Positions 44,663 to 53,822 of a stretch of 64,000 nucleotides of DNA are shown here, one piece after another. Under the pieces are notes generated by a model. The model did not search any database. It had not been told where the DNA came from and saw only the letters and a program-made list of their open reading frames with translations. The translations under genes were made by a program, and so were the position numbers. Source of the stretch: Rhodoglobus sp. (GTDB taxonomy: Bacteria; Actinomycetota; Actinomycetes; Actinomycetales; Microbacteriaceae); NCBI GenBank assembly GCA_025463605.1, contig JAODAV010000003.1, positions 1 through 64,000 of the forward strand, in the 5' to 3' direction. Numbering within the stretch: the first letter of the stretch is position 1; each line of letters starts with the position of its first letter.

Positions 44663-45688
44663 ATGTATCCGCTCATCTTCCGCCTCGTCCTCTCCCGCCT
44701 CGATGCGGAATTCGCGCACAAGCTCGCCTTCCTCGTCATCCGGGCTCTCCCGGTGCTCGGCTTCGGCAGGCTCGTCAACCGATTCACCCGCCCGGATGCC
44801 TCCCTCCGGGTCGAGGCGCTGGGGCTCGAGTTCGACTCGCCCTTCGGTGTCGCCGCCGGGTTCGACAAGGAGGGTACGGGCATCCGGGGTCTCGGCCAGC
44901 TCGGATTCGGCCACGTCGAGGTGGGCACGATCACCGCCCGCGACCAGATCGGCAATCCCCGCCCTCGCCTGTTCCGCCTCATCCCCGACCGGGCGGTGAT
45001 CAACCGCATGGGCTTCAACAACCACGGCGCTGTCGCGGCGCGCCGCGTGATCGAACGGGCGGTGGGGCGGCGCGATCGCCCCATCGTCGGCATCAACATC
45101 GGCAAGTCGCGGGCCGTCGACGTGGATGACGCGATCGCCGACTACGTCGAGAGCACGCGCCGTCTGGCGCCGCTCGCCGACTATCTCGCGGTCAACGTGA
45201 GCTCACCGAACACCCCGGGGCTGCGCGGGCTCCAGGAGATCGACCGCCTCTCTCCGTTGCTCACGGCCGTCACGGGAACGGCTGGCGCAACGCCCGTGCT
45301 TCTCAAGATCGCGCCAGACCTCACGGATGCGCAGGTTCGCAGGATCGCGGCCCTCGCCGTGGATCTGCGGCTCGCGGGCATTATTGCCACTAACACCACG
45401 CTGTCGAGAGAAGGCCTGGCGACAGCGCGCACCGTGGTCGAAGCTGCGGGCGCCGGCGGACTTTCCGGCCCGCCCGTTGCGGCTCGCTCGCTCCAGCTGC
45501 TGCGCCTCATCCGTACCATCGTCCCTCCGGAGTTCTGTGTGATCTCCGTCGGGGGCGTGGAGACAGCCGCAGACGTCGCCGAGCGCCTCGCCGCCGGTGC
45601 GACGCTCGTGCAGGGTTACACGGCGTTCCTGTACCGCGGGCCGCTGTGGGCACGCGAGATCAACCGCGGGCTACTCACTCATACCTGA
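44663..45688 (+). CDS. pyrD: Quinone-dependent dihydroorotate dehydrogenase (class 2)
   Basis: Membrane-associated FMN enzyme of pyrimidine synthesis feeding electrons to the quinone pool (341 aa). The class 2 amphipathic N-terminus is MYPLIFRLVLSRLDAEFAHK. FMN and substrate motifs: GVAAGFDKEG, GHVEVGTITARDQIGNPRPR, NRMGFNNHG, LAVNVSSPNTPGLRGLQ with the catalytic serine, and LIKIAPDLTD-like KIAPDLTDAQ. Its end overlaps the convergent permease gene by 14 bases. Confidence 0.95.
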   Translation: MYPLIFRLVLSRLDAEFAHKLAFLVIRALPVLGFGRLVNRFTRPDASLRVEALGLEFDSPFGVAAGFDKEGTGIRGLGQLGFGHVEVGTITARDQIGNPRPRLFRLIPDRAVINRMGFNNHGAVAARRVIERAVGRRDRPIVGINIGKSRAVDVDDAIADYVESTRRLAPLADYLAVNVSSPNTPGLRGLQEIDRLSPLLTAVTGTAGATPVLLKIAPDLTDAQVRRIAALAVDLRLAGIIATNTTLSREGLATARTVVEAAGAGGLSGPPVAARSLQLLRLIRTIVPPEFCVISVGGVETAADVAERLAAGATLVQGYTAFLYRGPLWAREINRGLLTHT

Positions 45689-46961
45689 GCGACTCGATCG
45701 GGCTCTGCCTGGCGGCGCGGGAAGCCGGGAGCACCGCCGCGACGAACGCGATTCCCATCACGAGCAGGAGCACCGCCGCGATGGACGCCGGGGTGAAGGC
45801 CAGGAGCTGCAGCCCCGCGAGGCCGGCGAGCAGGCCGTTCGCGAGTATGCCGCTGACGAATCCGCCGACGATCATCGCGATGCCGGCGCCAATGGCGCTC
45901 CCCAGGAAGCCGATGAAGACCGCCTCGGTGCTGAACAGCGCGAAGATACGTGCGCCGCTCATCCCCATGGCCTTCATGAGACCGATTTCGCGAGTGCGCT
46001 CCTGCACGCTCATGAGCAGCGTGTTGATGATGCCGAAGCCGGCGGCCAGGAGCGCGATGATCGCGAACGCGTTGAGCACGAGGATGATCCCGTCTATGAC
46101 AGTCTGGAAGGTGCCGATCCGATCGGCGACCGTCGATCCGGAGTAGCCGGCGTCCACGAGCGATCGCTGCACTTCCGCGGCGGGCACCGCAGTGTCGAAC
46201 CGTGCCGTCGCGCTCGAGTACTCGGTCGTCGACGACTCCGGTAGGCCGATGCTCTGCAGGTCGTAGAGCTCGGTCGTGAGCGCGTCGCCCAGGCTGGCCG
46301 TGGCGCCGAACAGGGTCTCCTCCTGCACCCCGACGATCGTCGCCTCGACAACGTGCTGCTCCCGTAGGGCATCCGTGACCGCGATCGTGACCGGTTGGGC
46401 GATCGCCGACGCGTAATCGGCGAAGCCCATCGGCTCGACGTAGCTGGTCGGGAGGATCACCTCGTACTGGCCCGACGCATGGTCGAACTGCTTACCGGCG
46501 GCGAGCTCGATCTGCACGCCGGACCCGAGTGGGCTCGTTGCGAGCACGTACTTGTCGTGATCGGTCCACTGCACGTAGTCGGTCCGCACGTTCAGGACGG
46601 GCTCGACCGACACGACACCCGCGACGTCTGCGATCGCGCTCAGGTCGTCGCTTGTCATGGCGACCACGGAGGGTGTGCCTGGAGGCCCGTCGGCGGCCAC
46701 CGCCGAGGCGGCCCGTGGGTCGTACTTCGGGGGCCCGTCGGTCGCGGCCGTCGTCTCGGCCGGCTTCGTCACAGTCATGACGTCCGGGGCGCCGATCGAC
46801 GACACCTGGCCCTCGATGTAGTTGTTGATGCCGGTGCCGAGTCCGTTAGTGATGGTGAGAGTGAAGGCGCCGATGAAGATCGCGATCACGGTGAGGGTCG
46901 TGCGCAGGCGACTGCGGAACGAGTTGCCGATCGCCGTCTTGACGATGTCGACCGCCCTCAT
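45675..46961 (-). CDS. ABC transporter permease, MacB/FtsX type
   Basis: A 428-aa permease with four membrane helices: one near 21-43 (TTLTVIAIFIGAFTLTITNG) and three at the C-terminus, the last before LPASRAARQSPIESLRYE, the family's closing motif. The large extracellular MacB-type domain lies between (about 45-290). It is encoded 4 bases overlapping its ATPase. Substrates of this group are usually peptides, lipids or envelope stress signals; no accessory fusion protein is present. The gene overlaps pyrD at the stop. Confidence 0.88.
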   Translation of the reverse strand: MRAVDIVKTAIGNSFRSRLRTTLTVIAIFIGAFTLTITNGLGTGINNYIEGQVSSIGAPDVMTVTKPAETTAATDGPPKYDPRAASAVAADGPPGTPSVVAMTSDDLSAIADVAGVVSVEPVLNVRTDYVQWTDHDKYVLATSPLGSGVQIELAAGKQFDHASGQYEVILPTSYVEPMGFADYASAIAQPVTIAVTDALREQHVVEATIVGVQEETLFGATASLGDALTTELYDLQSIGLPESSTTEYSSATARFDTAVPAAEVQRSLVDAGYSGSTVADRIGTFQTVIDGIILVLNAFAIIALLAAGFGIINTLLMSVQERTREIGLMKAMGMSGARIFALFSTEAVFIGFLGSAIGAGIAMIVGGFVSGILANGLLAGLAGLQLLAFTPASIAAVLLLVMGIAFVAAVLPASRAARQSPIESLRYE

Positions 46962-47677
46962 GATGCGACCGCCGATCGCACGGGGGCATGGACATCGATC
47001 GCGTCGACCACGAGCCCGTCCCTCAGGTAGATGCGCCTGGAGGCCCGCGCGGCGAGCTCCTCGTCGTGGGTCACGATCACGAGCGTGATGCCATGGGTCT
47101 CGTTCAGGTCGAACAGGAGGTCCTGGACGACGGCGCCGGTAGCCGTGTCGAGATTGCCGGTCGGCTCGTCGGCGAAGATGATCCGCGGATCGTTGACGAG
47201 GGCGCGCGCGATGACCACCCGCTGCTTCTGCCCGCCGGAGAGATCGTTGGCTTTGCTCGAAGCCTTCTCGGCCAGCTCGAGCCGCTCGAGCGCGGCGAGC
47301 GCTCGGCGGCGGCGCTCGCGCGACGGCACCCGGGCGATCTTGAGGGGGAGCATGACGTTGTCAAGCACGCTCGTGTTGGGCGTGAGGAAGAACTGCTGGA
47401 ACACGAAGCCGAAGGTGCGGTTGCGCAGGCTGTTCAGCCGGGCGCCGCGGAGCTTCGCGGCATCCAGCCCATCGATCGCCAACTCGCCGCTCGTCGGTGA
47501 ATCGAGGAGCGCCAGGATGTGCATGAGCGTGGACTTGCCCGAACCGCTCTTGCCGACGATCGCGACGGACTCGCCCTCGGCGATGTCGATGGTCACCCCC
47601 TTGAGGGCGTCGAAGCGGGTCGAGCCGCTCCCGTATTGCTTCGTGAGATTGCGGGTGGACAGCACGGCAGTAGTCAT
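46958..47677 (-). CDS. ABC transporter ATP-binding protein, MacB/LolD type
   Basis: Nucleotide-binding subunit (239 aa) partnering the downstream permease. Walker A is VGKSGSGKSTLMHIL, the Q-loop FVFQQFFLTPNTSV, the signature motif LSGGQKQRVVIARAL, Walker B IIFADEPTGNLD and the H-loop VIVTHDEE. The ATG at 47677 gives the standard N-terminus MTTAVLSTRNLTKQYG; a longer frame starts at 47698. The pair sits between pyrD and DUF3043. Confidence 0.93.
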   Translation of the reverse strand: MTTAVLSTRNLTKQYGSGSTRFDALKGVTIDIAEGESVAIVGKSGSGKSTLMHILALLDSPTSGELAIDGLDAAKLRGARLNSLRNRTFGFVFQQFFLTPNTSVLDNVMLPLKIARVPSRERRRRALAALERLELAEKASSKANDLSGGQKQRVVIARALVNDPRIIFADEPTGNLDTATGAVVQDLLFDLNETHGITLVIVTHDEELAARASRRIYLRDGLVVDAIDVHAPVRSAVAS

Positions 47678-47758
47678 GATCCGAGCCTCACAGGGCACGT
47701 GCCGGGGCGCGTCGTACCGGGGGCGTCATCCCGGCTACTCCGCCGGGCGTAGCGCGGG

Positions 47759-48331
47759 CTAGACCGGGTACTTGCCGCGCTTGACCTGCGGCTTCGGCAG
47801 GCGCATCATCCTGAGCTGCATCGCGCGCATGCCGGCGTAGAAGCGCACCTTCTCCACGCGGTCGGCGCCGAACTTCTGTTTGAGCTTGCTCGTGACCCGG
47901 AATCCCAATATCACCACGTCGGCGATTGCAATGGCGAAGAACCCCCACAGGGCGACGATGCCAATCACCTGCACTTCGGGCTGCGGGAAGAACGTGAGGA
48001 TGATCACGACGAACATGAGCGGAATGAGCAGCTCGCCGACGCTGAATCGCGCGTCGACGTAGTCGCGTACGAAGCGCTTCTGCGCGCCGCGATCGCGGGC
48101 CGGAAGGTACTTCTCCTCGCCCATGGCCATACCGACGCGAGCCTTCTCTCGCTGAAGCTGCATCTGCGCCCGAGCCTTGCGTCGCGCCTCGGCGCGGTCA
48201 CCGGAAACCAGCGGCTGCTTGCGAGCCGCCTCCTTCTCCTTGCGCGTGGGAGTAGGCCGGCCCTTGCCGCTCGAGATGCTGTCCTGGTTGAGCTCGTACG
48301 CCGGTTGCGCGCTCGGGGGTGTCTTGGCCAC
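47759..48331 (-). CDS. DUF3043 membrane protein
   Basis: A 190-aa actinobacterial protein of unknown function. The N-terminal ~100 residues are basic and charged (GRPTPTRKEKEAARKQPLV, RDYVDARFSVGELLIP is the DUF3043 hallmark). Two membrane helices follow (about 108-150) and a basic C-terminal tail. The start is the GTG at 48331 with AGGA just upstream. It is divergent from the dipeptidase gene with a 37-base gap. Usually found near cytochrome oxidase genes, as here. Confidence 0.85.
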   Translation of the reverse strand: MAKTPPSAQPAYELNQDSISSGKGRPTPTRKEKEAARKQPLVSGDRAEARRKARAQMQLQREKARVGMAMGEEKYLPARDRGAQKRFVRDYVDARFSVGELLIPLMFVVIILTFFPQPEVQVIGIVALWGFFAIAIADVVILGFRVTSKLKQKFGADRVEKVRFYAGMRAMQLRMMRLPKPQVKRGKYPV

Positions 48332-48355
48332 GGTGTTCCTGCCTCTAAGTCTGCT

Positions 48356-48361
48356 TAAGAT
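48356..48361 (+). promoter_or_regulatory. -10 box of a probable leaderless promoter (M20 dipeptidase)
   Basis: TAAGAT ends 7 bases before the ATG at 48369, with no ribosome binding site. Confidence 0.5.
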
Positions 48362-48368
48362 TACTCGC

Positions 48369-49778
48369 ATGACCCAAACCACGCAGCCGCACCCGCTCCT
48401 CGACCAGCTCCGCGAGGCGGTGCAAGGGGGGATGCCCGTGGCGATCGCGGATCTCGGCCGCCTGGTGCGCATTCCCTCCGTCTCCTGGGACGGCTTCGAG
48501 CCGGAGAACGTCGTGAAGAGCGCGGAGGCGGCGAAGGAGCTTCTCGAGGGGTTGGGCGTGTTCGAGTCGGTGCAGGTCTCGCGCGCCCCCATCGACAATG
48601 AGCGGCAGGGCCAGCCCGCCGTACTGGCGACGCGAAAAGCGAAGAACGGCCGGCCGACGATCCTGCTCTACGCCCACCACGACGTGCAGCCTCCCGGCAA
48701 CGAGGACGACTGGGAGTCGTCGCCGTTCGAGCCGACCGTGCGCGGCGATCGCCTGTACGGCAGGGGCGCGGCGGACGACAAGGCCGGCGTCATGGCTCAC
48801 GTCGCGGCGATCCGCGCCTTCGTCGAGACGGTCGGCCCTGACTTCGATCTCGGTCTCGTCGCATTCTTCGAGGGGGAGGAGGAGTTCGGCTCCCGCTCGT
48901 TCGCCAACTTCATCGTGCAGCATCGCGAGCAGCTCGCCGCCGACGTCATCGTCGTAGCCGATTCCGACAACTGGGACGTCGAGACGCCCGCCCTCACGGT
49001 CGGCCTGCGCGGCAACGTAACGTTCAAGCTGAAGATTTCCACGCTCGAACACGCATCGCACTCGGGCATGTTCGGGGGAGCGGCGCCGGATGCGATGCTC
49101 GCGGCCGTGAAGCTCCTCGCGACCCTGCACGCCGACGACGGTTCCGTCGCGGTGGCAGGTCTCACGAACCGGGAGGCGGAGACGCCCGCGTACTCCGAAG
49201 ACAAGCTCCGCGAGGAGGCAGCCCTGCTCGAGGGCGTCACGTCCGTCGGGCACGGGCCCGTGCTGTCCCGCATGTGGGACCAGCCCGCGATCACGATCAC
49301 GGGGATCGATGCGCCCACCGTCGTCAACGCATCCAACACCCTCGTGCCATCGGTGACCGTGAAGGTGAGCGCCCGCATCGCGCCTGGCCAGTCGGCGGCC
49401 TCGGCATTCGAGGCGATCGAGGCCCACTTGCGGGCCCATGCGCCGTTCGGAGCACACCTCGAAATCACGGACGTCGACCGCGGCAACCCGTTCCTCGTCG
49501 ACACGAGCGGGTGGGCCGTGGCGGAGGCGAAAGATGCGATGCACGAGGCGTGGGGCGTGGAGCCGCTCGAGACCGGGATCGGCGGGTCGATTCCGTTCAT
49601 CTCCGATCTCGTCGAGGTGTTCCCGCAGGCGCAGATCCTCATCACGGGGGTCGAGGACCCGGACTCCCGGGCCCACAGCCCCAACGAATCACTGCACCTC
49701 GGCGTGTTCCAACGCGCGATTCTCACCGAGGCCGTGCTGCTCGCCAAGCTCGAGAGCCGGGGTAGAATCGACTCATGA
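48369..49778 (+). CDS. M20-family dipeptidase
   Basis: Dinuclear zinc dipeptidase of the M20 family (469 aa). Metal and catalytic motifs: YAHHDVQPPG, GRGAADDKAGVMAH, EGEEEFGSRS with the catalytic glutamate, VADSDNWD and the last histidine in SPNESLHLGVF. A dimerisation domain (about 195-350) interrupts the catalytic domain. Related proteins cleave Xaa-His or Cys-Gly dipeptides; specificity here is unknown. A promoter-like TAGAAT for erpA lies inside its last codons. Confidence 0.9.
   Translation: MTQTTQPHPLLDQLREAVQGGMPVAIADLGRLVRIPSVSWDGFEPENVVKSAEAAKELLEGLGVFESVQVSRAPIDNERQGQPAVLATRKAKNGRPTILLYAHHDVQPPGNEDDWESSPFEPTVRGDRLYGRGAADDKAGVMAHVAAIRAFVETVGPDFDLGLVAFFEGEEEFGSRSFANFIVQHREQLAADVIVVADSDNWDVETPALTVGLRGNVTFKLKISTLEHASHSGMFGGAAPDAMLAAVKLLATLHADDGSVAVAGLTNREAETPAYSEDKLREEAALLEGVTSVGHGPVLSRMWDQPAITITGIDAPTVVNASNTLVPSVTVKVSARIAPGQSAASAFEAIEAHLRAHAPFGAHLEITDVDRGNPFLVDTSGWAVAEAKDAMHEAWGVEPLETGIGGSIPFISDLVEVFPQAQILITGVEDPDSRAHSPNESLHLGVFQRAILTEAVLLAKLESRGRIDS
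49763..49768 (+). promoter_or_regulatory. -10 box of a probable leaderless erpA promoter inside the dipeptidase gene
   Basis: TAGAAT ends 6 bases before the erpA ATG at 49775, which itself overlaps the upstream stop codon. Confidence 0.5.
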
Positions 49779-50131
49779 CCGACACCTCTGTACAGACCGC
49801 CGCCCACGGGGTCGGCCTCACTGACGCCGCCTCCGGAAAGATCCGCAGCCTTCTGAGCCAGGAGGGTCGTGACGACCTCAAGCTGCGACTGGCCGTGCAG
49901 CCGGGCGGATGCTCTGGCCTCATCTACCAGCTCTATTTCGACGAGCGCACCCTCGACGGTGACGCGAGCGTCGAGTTCGGCGAAGGCGTGGAGGTCGTCG
50001 TCGACAAGATGAGCGTGCCGTATCTCGACGGAGCGACTATCGACTTCGAAGACACCATCCAGAAGCAGGGCTTCACCATCGACAACCCCAACGCGCAGGG
50101 CTCGTGCGCGTGCGGTGACAGCTTCCACTAG
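49775..50131 (+). CDS. erpA: A-type iron-sulfur cluster insertion protein (ErpA/HesB family)
   Basis: Carrier protein that delivers Fe-S clusters to target enzymes (118 aa). The three cluster-binding cysteines are in QPGGCSGLIYQL and the C-terminal GSCACGDSF. The ATG overlaps the dipeptidase stop (ATGA) and follows a TAGAAT box. It lies just upstream of the cytochrome oxidase genes as in mycobacteria (Rv2204c); the Rieske protein QcrA encoded nearby is a plausible client. A terminator follows. Confidence 0.93.
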   Translation: MTDTSVQTAAHGVGLTDAASGKIRSLLSQEGRDDLKLRLAVQPGGCSGLIYQLYFDERTLDGDASVEFGEGVEVVVDKMSVPYLDGATIDFEDTIQKQGFTIDNPNAQGSCACGDSFH

Positions 50132-50149
50132 CTCGCTGGAGTTTCCGAG

Positions 50150-50177
50150 AAGGCGTGCCCGAGAGGGCGCGCCTTTT
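50150..50177 (+). terminator. Rho-independent terminator after erpA
   Basis: AAGGCGTGCCC-GAGA-GGGCGCGCCTT forms an 11-base stem with one G-U pair and a GAGA loop, ending in TTTT. It isolates erpA from ctaC. A TAGACT box at 50226-50231 is the likely -10 of ctaC. Confidence 0.85.
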
Positions 50178-50268
50178 CCCTGTGCGGGACCCGGCGAGGT
50201 AACCGGCGGCATACAGCGCTGGTTATAGACTTGCTGTAAATCAGTCCGTGTTCTGCGAGAGGCTACAG

Positions 50269-51126
50269 GTGCGCTCTAACCGCCGTCTTCGATTGGCCGC
50301 CATTCCCATTGGCGTCGTGATCGCGATCGTGCTCGCCGGGTGCACCCAGGAGCAATTGCAAGGCTGGCTTCCCGGCGATCCGGAGACCACCAACCACACG
50401 AGCCGCATCATCGGCCTCTGGGTGACTTCGTGGATCGTGCTTCTCGCCGTGGGCGTGGTCACGTGGGGTCTCATCATCTGGGCGGCCGTCGTCTACCGTC
50501 GCCGCAAGGGCCAGACCGGTCTTCCCGTGCAGTTGCGCTACAACCTTCCGATCGAGATCTTCTACACGATCGTGCCGCTCATTCTCGTGCTCGGGTTCTT
50601 CGCCTTCACGGCGCGCGACCAGGCCGAGATCGAGCAGCCCATCAAAGATCCCGACGTGAAGATCGAGGTGTTCGGCAAGCGCTGGTCGTGGGACTTCAAC
50701 TACGTCAACGAGAACGTCTACACCGCCGGAGTGCAGGCCGAGACCCTTGCGGATGGCCAGCTCGACACCACGAACCTGCCGAAGCTCGTGCTGCCGGTCG
50801 ACAAGAGCGTCCAGGTGCAGATCGAGTCGCGTGACGTGATCCACTCGTTCTGGATCGTGGACTTCCTGTACAAGAAAGACATGATCCCCGGCAAGAGCAA
50901 CTACGAGTACTTCGTGCCGACGAAGATCGGCACCTACCAGGGCAAATGCGCCGAACTGTGCGGCGAGTACCACGCGAACATGCTGTTCACGGTCGACGTG
51001 GTGTCGCAGGAGGATTACGACGCTTACATCGAGGGATTGCGCGCCGACGGCTTAGAGGGCCAGCTCGACGCCACCTACAACGTGAACCAGAACCTGCCGG
51101 GCACCGGCAGCAGCACCGAGGGATAG
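50269..51126 (+). CDS. ctaC: Cytochrome aa3 oxidase subunit II
   Basis: Copper-bearing subunit of the terminal oxidase (285 aa). It is a lipoprotein: signal peptide [16 protein letters not shown] with the lipidated cysteine at residue 25. Two membrane helices follow (about 50-75 and 95-115), then the cupredoxin domain. The CuA ligands are in [21 protein letters not shown] is the aromatic region for cytochrome c contact. The GTG at 50269 has GAGAGG 6 bases upstream; an earlier GTG at 50248 is less likely. Confidence 0.95.
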   Translation: MRSNRRLRLAAIPIGVVIAIVLAGCTQEQLQGWLPGDPETTNHTSRIIGLWVTSWIVLLAVGVVTWGLIIWAAVVYRRRKGQTGLPVQLRYNLPIEIFYTIVPLILVLGFFAFTARDQAEIEQPIKDPDVKIEVFGKRWSWDFNYVNENVYTAGVQAETLADGQLDTTNLPKLVLPVDKSVQVQIESRDVIHSFWIVDFLYKKDMIPGKSNYEYFVPTKIGTYQGKCAELCGEYHANMLFTVDVVSQEDYDAYIEGLRADGLEGQLDATYNVNQNLPGTGSSTEG

Positions 51127-51131
51127 AGCTG

Positions 51132-52877
51132 ATGACTACGACAGTCGAGCGTCCGGCCACTATCGGCGGCTCCGCTACGTCAACGACGTTCGGCGCTTCG
51201 AAGGTGGAGCGCAAGGGCAACATCATCGTCAAGTGGATCACCTCCACCGACCACAAGACGATCGGCAACCTGTACCTGATCACGTCGTTCATCTACTTCC
51301 TGCTGGGCGGAGTGATGGCGCTCGTCATCCGTGCTCAGCTCTTCGAGCCGGGCCTCTCCATCGTCGCGACGGGGGAGCAGTACAACCAGCTCTTCACGAT
51401 GCACGGCACGATCATGCTGCTCATGTTCGCGACGCCGCTGTTCTTCGGCTTCGGCAACGCGATCATGCCGTTGCAGATCGGAGCGCCCGACGTGGCGTTC
51501 CCCCGCCTCAACATGCTGTCCTACTGGTTCTTCAGCTTCGGCTCGCTCATCGCCGTCTCGGGCTTCCTCACCCCTCAGGGTGCGGCATCCTTCGGCTGGT
51601 TCGCCTATTCGCCGCTTTCGAGCACGACCTTCACGCCCGGGTTCGGCGGCAACCTGTGGGTGTTCGGTCTCGCGCTCAGCGGTTTCGGCACGATCCTCGG
51701 TGCCGTGAACTTCATCACGACGATCATCACGATGCGTGCCCCCGGCATGACGATGTTCCGCATGCCGATCTTCACCTGGAACACGCTCGTCACGTCATTG
51801 CTCGTCATCATGGCGTTCCCCGTGCTCGCCGCCGCCCTGTTCGCGCTCGGTGCGGACCGCGTGATCGGGGCTCACATCTTCGACCCCGCCAACGGCGGCG
51901 CAGTGCTGTGGCAGCACCTGTTCTGGTTCTTCGGGCATCCTGAGGTCTACATCATCGCGCTGCCGTTCTTCGGCATCATCTCCGAAGTGCTGCCGGTGTT
52001 CAGCCGCAAGCCGATCTTCGGTTACAAGACGCTCATCTACGCGACGATCGCAATCGCGGCCCTGTCTGTCACCGTGTGGGCGCACCACATGTACGTGACC
52101 GGGTCGGTGCTGCTGCCGTTCTTCGCTCTCATGACGATGCTCATCGCGGTACCCACGGGCGTGAAGATCTTCAACTGGATCGGCACGATGTGGCGCGGCT
52201 CGGTGACATTCGAGACGCCCATGCTGTGGGCGATCGGGTTCCTCATCACCTTCACGTTCGGTGGTCTCACGGGCGTGATCCTCGCCTCTCCGCCGCTCGA
52301 CTTCCACGTCTCCGACACGTACTTCGTCGTTGCCCACTTCCACTACGTGGTCTTCGGCACGGTCGTGTTCGCGATGTTCAGCGGCTTCTACTTCTGGTGG
52401 CCCAAGTGGACCGGCAAGATGCTCAACGAGCGGCTCGGCAAGATCCACTTCTGGTTGCTGTTCATCGGCTTCCACACGACGTTCCTCATCCAGCACTGGA
52501 TCGGCGTCGTGGGGCTCCCGCGTCGTTACCGCACGTACCTCGCGGAGGACGGCGTCACGTGGATGAACCAGGTCTCCACGATCGGTGCCGCGATCCTGGC
52601 GATCTCGATGATCCCGTTCTTCTACAACGTGTTCATCACCGCGCGCCGTGCACCGAAGGTCACGGTAAACGACCCATGGGGATACTCGCGCTCGCTGGAG
52701 TGGGCTACCAGCTGCCCGCCCCCGCGCCACAACTTCACGTCCATCCCGCGCATCCGTTCGGAGTCGCCGGCGTTCGACCTCAACCACCCGGAGGCCGGCA
52801 TCCCGGTGGGGGTGGGTCCGCTCAAAGACGCGCCCGAAGCGCCTGTGTACGACCTCAGCGATGAGAAGGTGAAGTAG
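51132..52877 (+). CDS. ctaD: Cytochrome aa3 oxidase subunit I
   Basis: Catalytic haem-copper subunit (581 aa, 12 helices). Haem a ligand region [12 protein letters not shown], the active-site HPEVYII with the CuB histidine and cross-linked tyrosine, AHHMYVTG with the two further CuB histidines, and [11 protein letters not shown] with the haem ligands are all visible. The ATG at 51132 follows ctaC by 5 bases. Works with CtaC, CtaE, CtaF and the bcc complex encoded on the other strand. Confidence 0.97.
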   Translation: MTTTVERPATIGGSATSTTFGASKVERKGNIIVKWITSTDHKTIGNLYLITSFIYFLLGGVMALVIRAQLFEPGLSIVATGEQYNQLFTMHGTIMLLMFATPLFFGFGNAIMPLQIGAPDVAFPRLNMLSYWFFSFGSLIAVSGFLTPQGAASFGWFAYSPLSSTTFTPGFGGNLWVFGLALSGFGTILGAVNFITTIITMRAPGMTMFRMPIFTWNTLVTSLLVIMAFPVLAAALFALGADRVIGAHIFDPANGGAVLWQHLFWFFGHPEVYIIALPFFGIISEVLPVFSRKPIFGYKTLIYATIAIAALSVTVWAHHMYVTGSVLLPFFALMTMLIAVPTGVKIFNWIGTMWRGSVTFETPMLWAIGFLITFTFGGLTGVILASPPLDFHVSDTYFVVAHFHYVVFGTVVFAMFSGFYFWWPKWTGKMLNERLGKIHFWLLFIGFHTTFLIQHWIGVVGLPRRYRTYLAEDGVTWMNQVSTIGAAILAISMIPFFYNVFITARRAPKVTVNDPWGYSRSLEWATSCPPPRHNFTSIPRIRSESPAFDLNHPEAGIPVGVGPLKDAPEAPVYDLSDEKVK

Positions 52878-52879
52878 GT

Positions 52880-53320
52880 ATGGGTACCAACGCGAAACTG
52901 TTCTGGATCCTGGCGGGCTTCTTCTTCCTTGCCGACGCCGCGTACATCGTGTGGTCGCTGCTGGTGTCGTCCAATCCGGCGGCGTCGAACCCACCCGCGA
53001 TCGAATGGGTGGGCACGGTCGCGATCGGGCTCACGGGCCTGCTTTCGGTTCTGATCGCGTTCTACCTCACGCGCATCCACTCCTCGCAGGGCGGCGAACT
53101 CCCCGAAGACCGTCTCGACGCCAACATCGACGACGGCGACGCGGAGCAGGGTCACTTCAGCCCCTGGAGCTGGTGGCCCCTCATGGTCGGGTCGGGCGTT
53201 GCACTCACCTTCCTCGGTCTCGCCATCGGCCCGTGGGTGTCGTTCATCGGCGTAGCGGTTGTCGTCGTCAGCCTGGTGGGGTGGACGTATGAGTATTACC
53301 GCGGATACTTCGGCCACTAG
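52880..53320 (+). CDS. ctaF: Actinobacterial cytochrome c oxidase subunit IV
   Basis: Accessory subunit of the actinobacterial aa3 oxidase (146 aa). Four membrane helices; family motifs MGTNAKLFWILAGFFFLADA, EWVGTVAIGLTGLL and the C-terminal WTYEYYRGYFGH. It starts 2 bases after ctaD, so co-translated. The last 32 bases overlap the start of the acetyltransferase gene. Confidence 0.94.
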   Translation: MGTNAKLFWILAGFFFLADAAYIVWSLLVSSNPAASNPPAIEWVGTVAIGLTGLLSVLIAFYLTRIHSSQGGELPEDRLDANIDDGDAEQGHFSPWSWWPLMVGSGVALTFLGLAIGPWVSFIGVAVVVVSLVGWTYEYYRGYFGH

Positions 53321-53747
53321 GCGCGTCATCCGGCGAGCTCGCGCGGCGGATGCCGATCGCGTGTTCGTCCTGCTGGAGCAGTTGCAGAAGGGCGATGCCC
53401 CGCACCGCGAGGCGTTCGACGCCTCCTTCTCCTTTCTCGTAGAAGACGAGAACACGTCGTTGCTGTTGGTGGCCGAGAACGTGACCGGTTCCCTGCTCGG
53501 ATACGCCCTCACGACCATCAGCCCGTTGCTACACACCAATGGCAAGTCGGCGCAGCTGCAAGAGCTCGTCGTCGACCTCGAGCACCGGGCATCCGGCATC
53601 GGCACGTCGCTCGTCGAGGAGGTGGAGCGTGTCTGCCGGGATCGCGGCGTCAAGCAGCTCACGGTTCCCAGTCGTCGCTCCGCGGACTTCTACGAGCGGA
53701 TCGGGTATCGCTCGACCGCCGACTTCCTCAAGCGCACCCTGGACTGA
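53289..53747 (+). CDS. GNAT-family N-acetyltransferase
   Basis: A 152-aa acetyltransferase starting MSITADTSATRRVIRRARAA. The acetyl-CoA motif is split (VVDLEHRASGIGTSLVEEVE, with R-x-x-G-I-G-T), and SADFYERIGYRSTADFLKR closes the domain. Its ATG lies 32 bases inside ctaF in another frame, so it probably depends on translation of the oxidase genes. Target is unknown; such proteins acetylate small molecules or protein N-termini. Confidence 0.85.
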   Translation: MSITADTSATRRVIRRARAADADRVFVLLEQLQKGDAPHREAFDASFSFLVEDENTSLLLVAENVTGSLLGYALTTISPLLHTNGKSAQLQELVVDLEHRASGIGTSLVEEVERVCRDRGVKQLTVPSRRSADFYERIGYRSTADFLKRTLD

Positions 53748-53779
53748 CTCCCGTCGCTCTGACGAGAAGCCACAACAAG

Positions 53780-53807
53780 AAACGCCCCGGCCTGAGCCGG
53801 GGCGTTT
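53780..53807. terminator. Bidirectional terminator between the oxidase and bc1 gene groups
   Basis: AAACGCCCCGGC-CTGA-GCCGGGGCGTTT is a perfect 12-base stem with a 4-base loop, with A's on one side and T's on the other. It lies between convergent genes (acetyltransferase on plus, qcrB on minus) and can serve both. Confidence 0.9.
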
Positions 53808-53822
53808 GCCTGTGGTCGGTGT

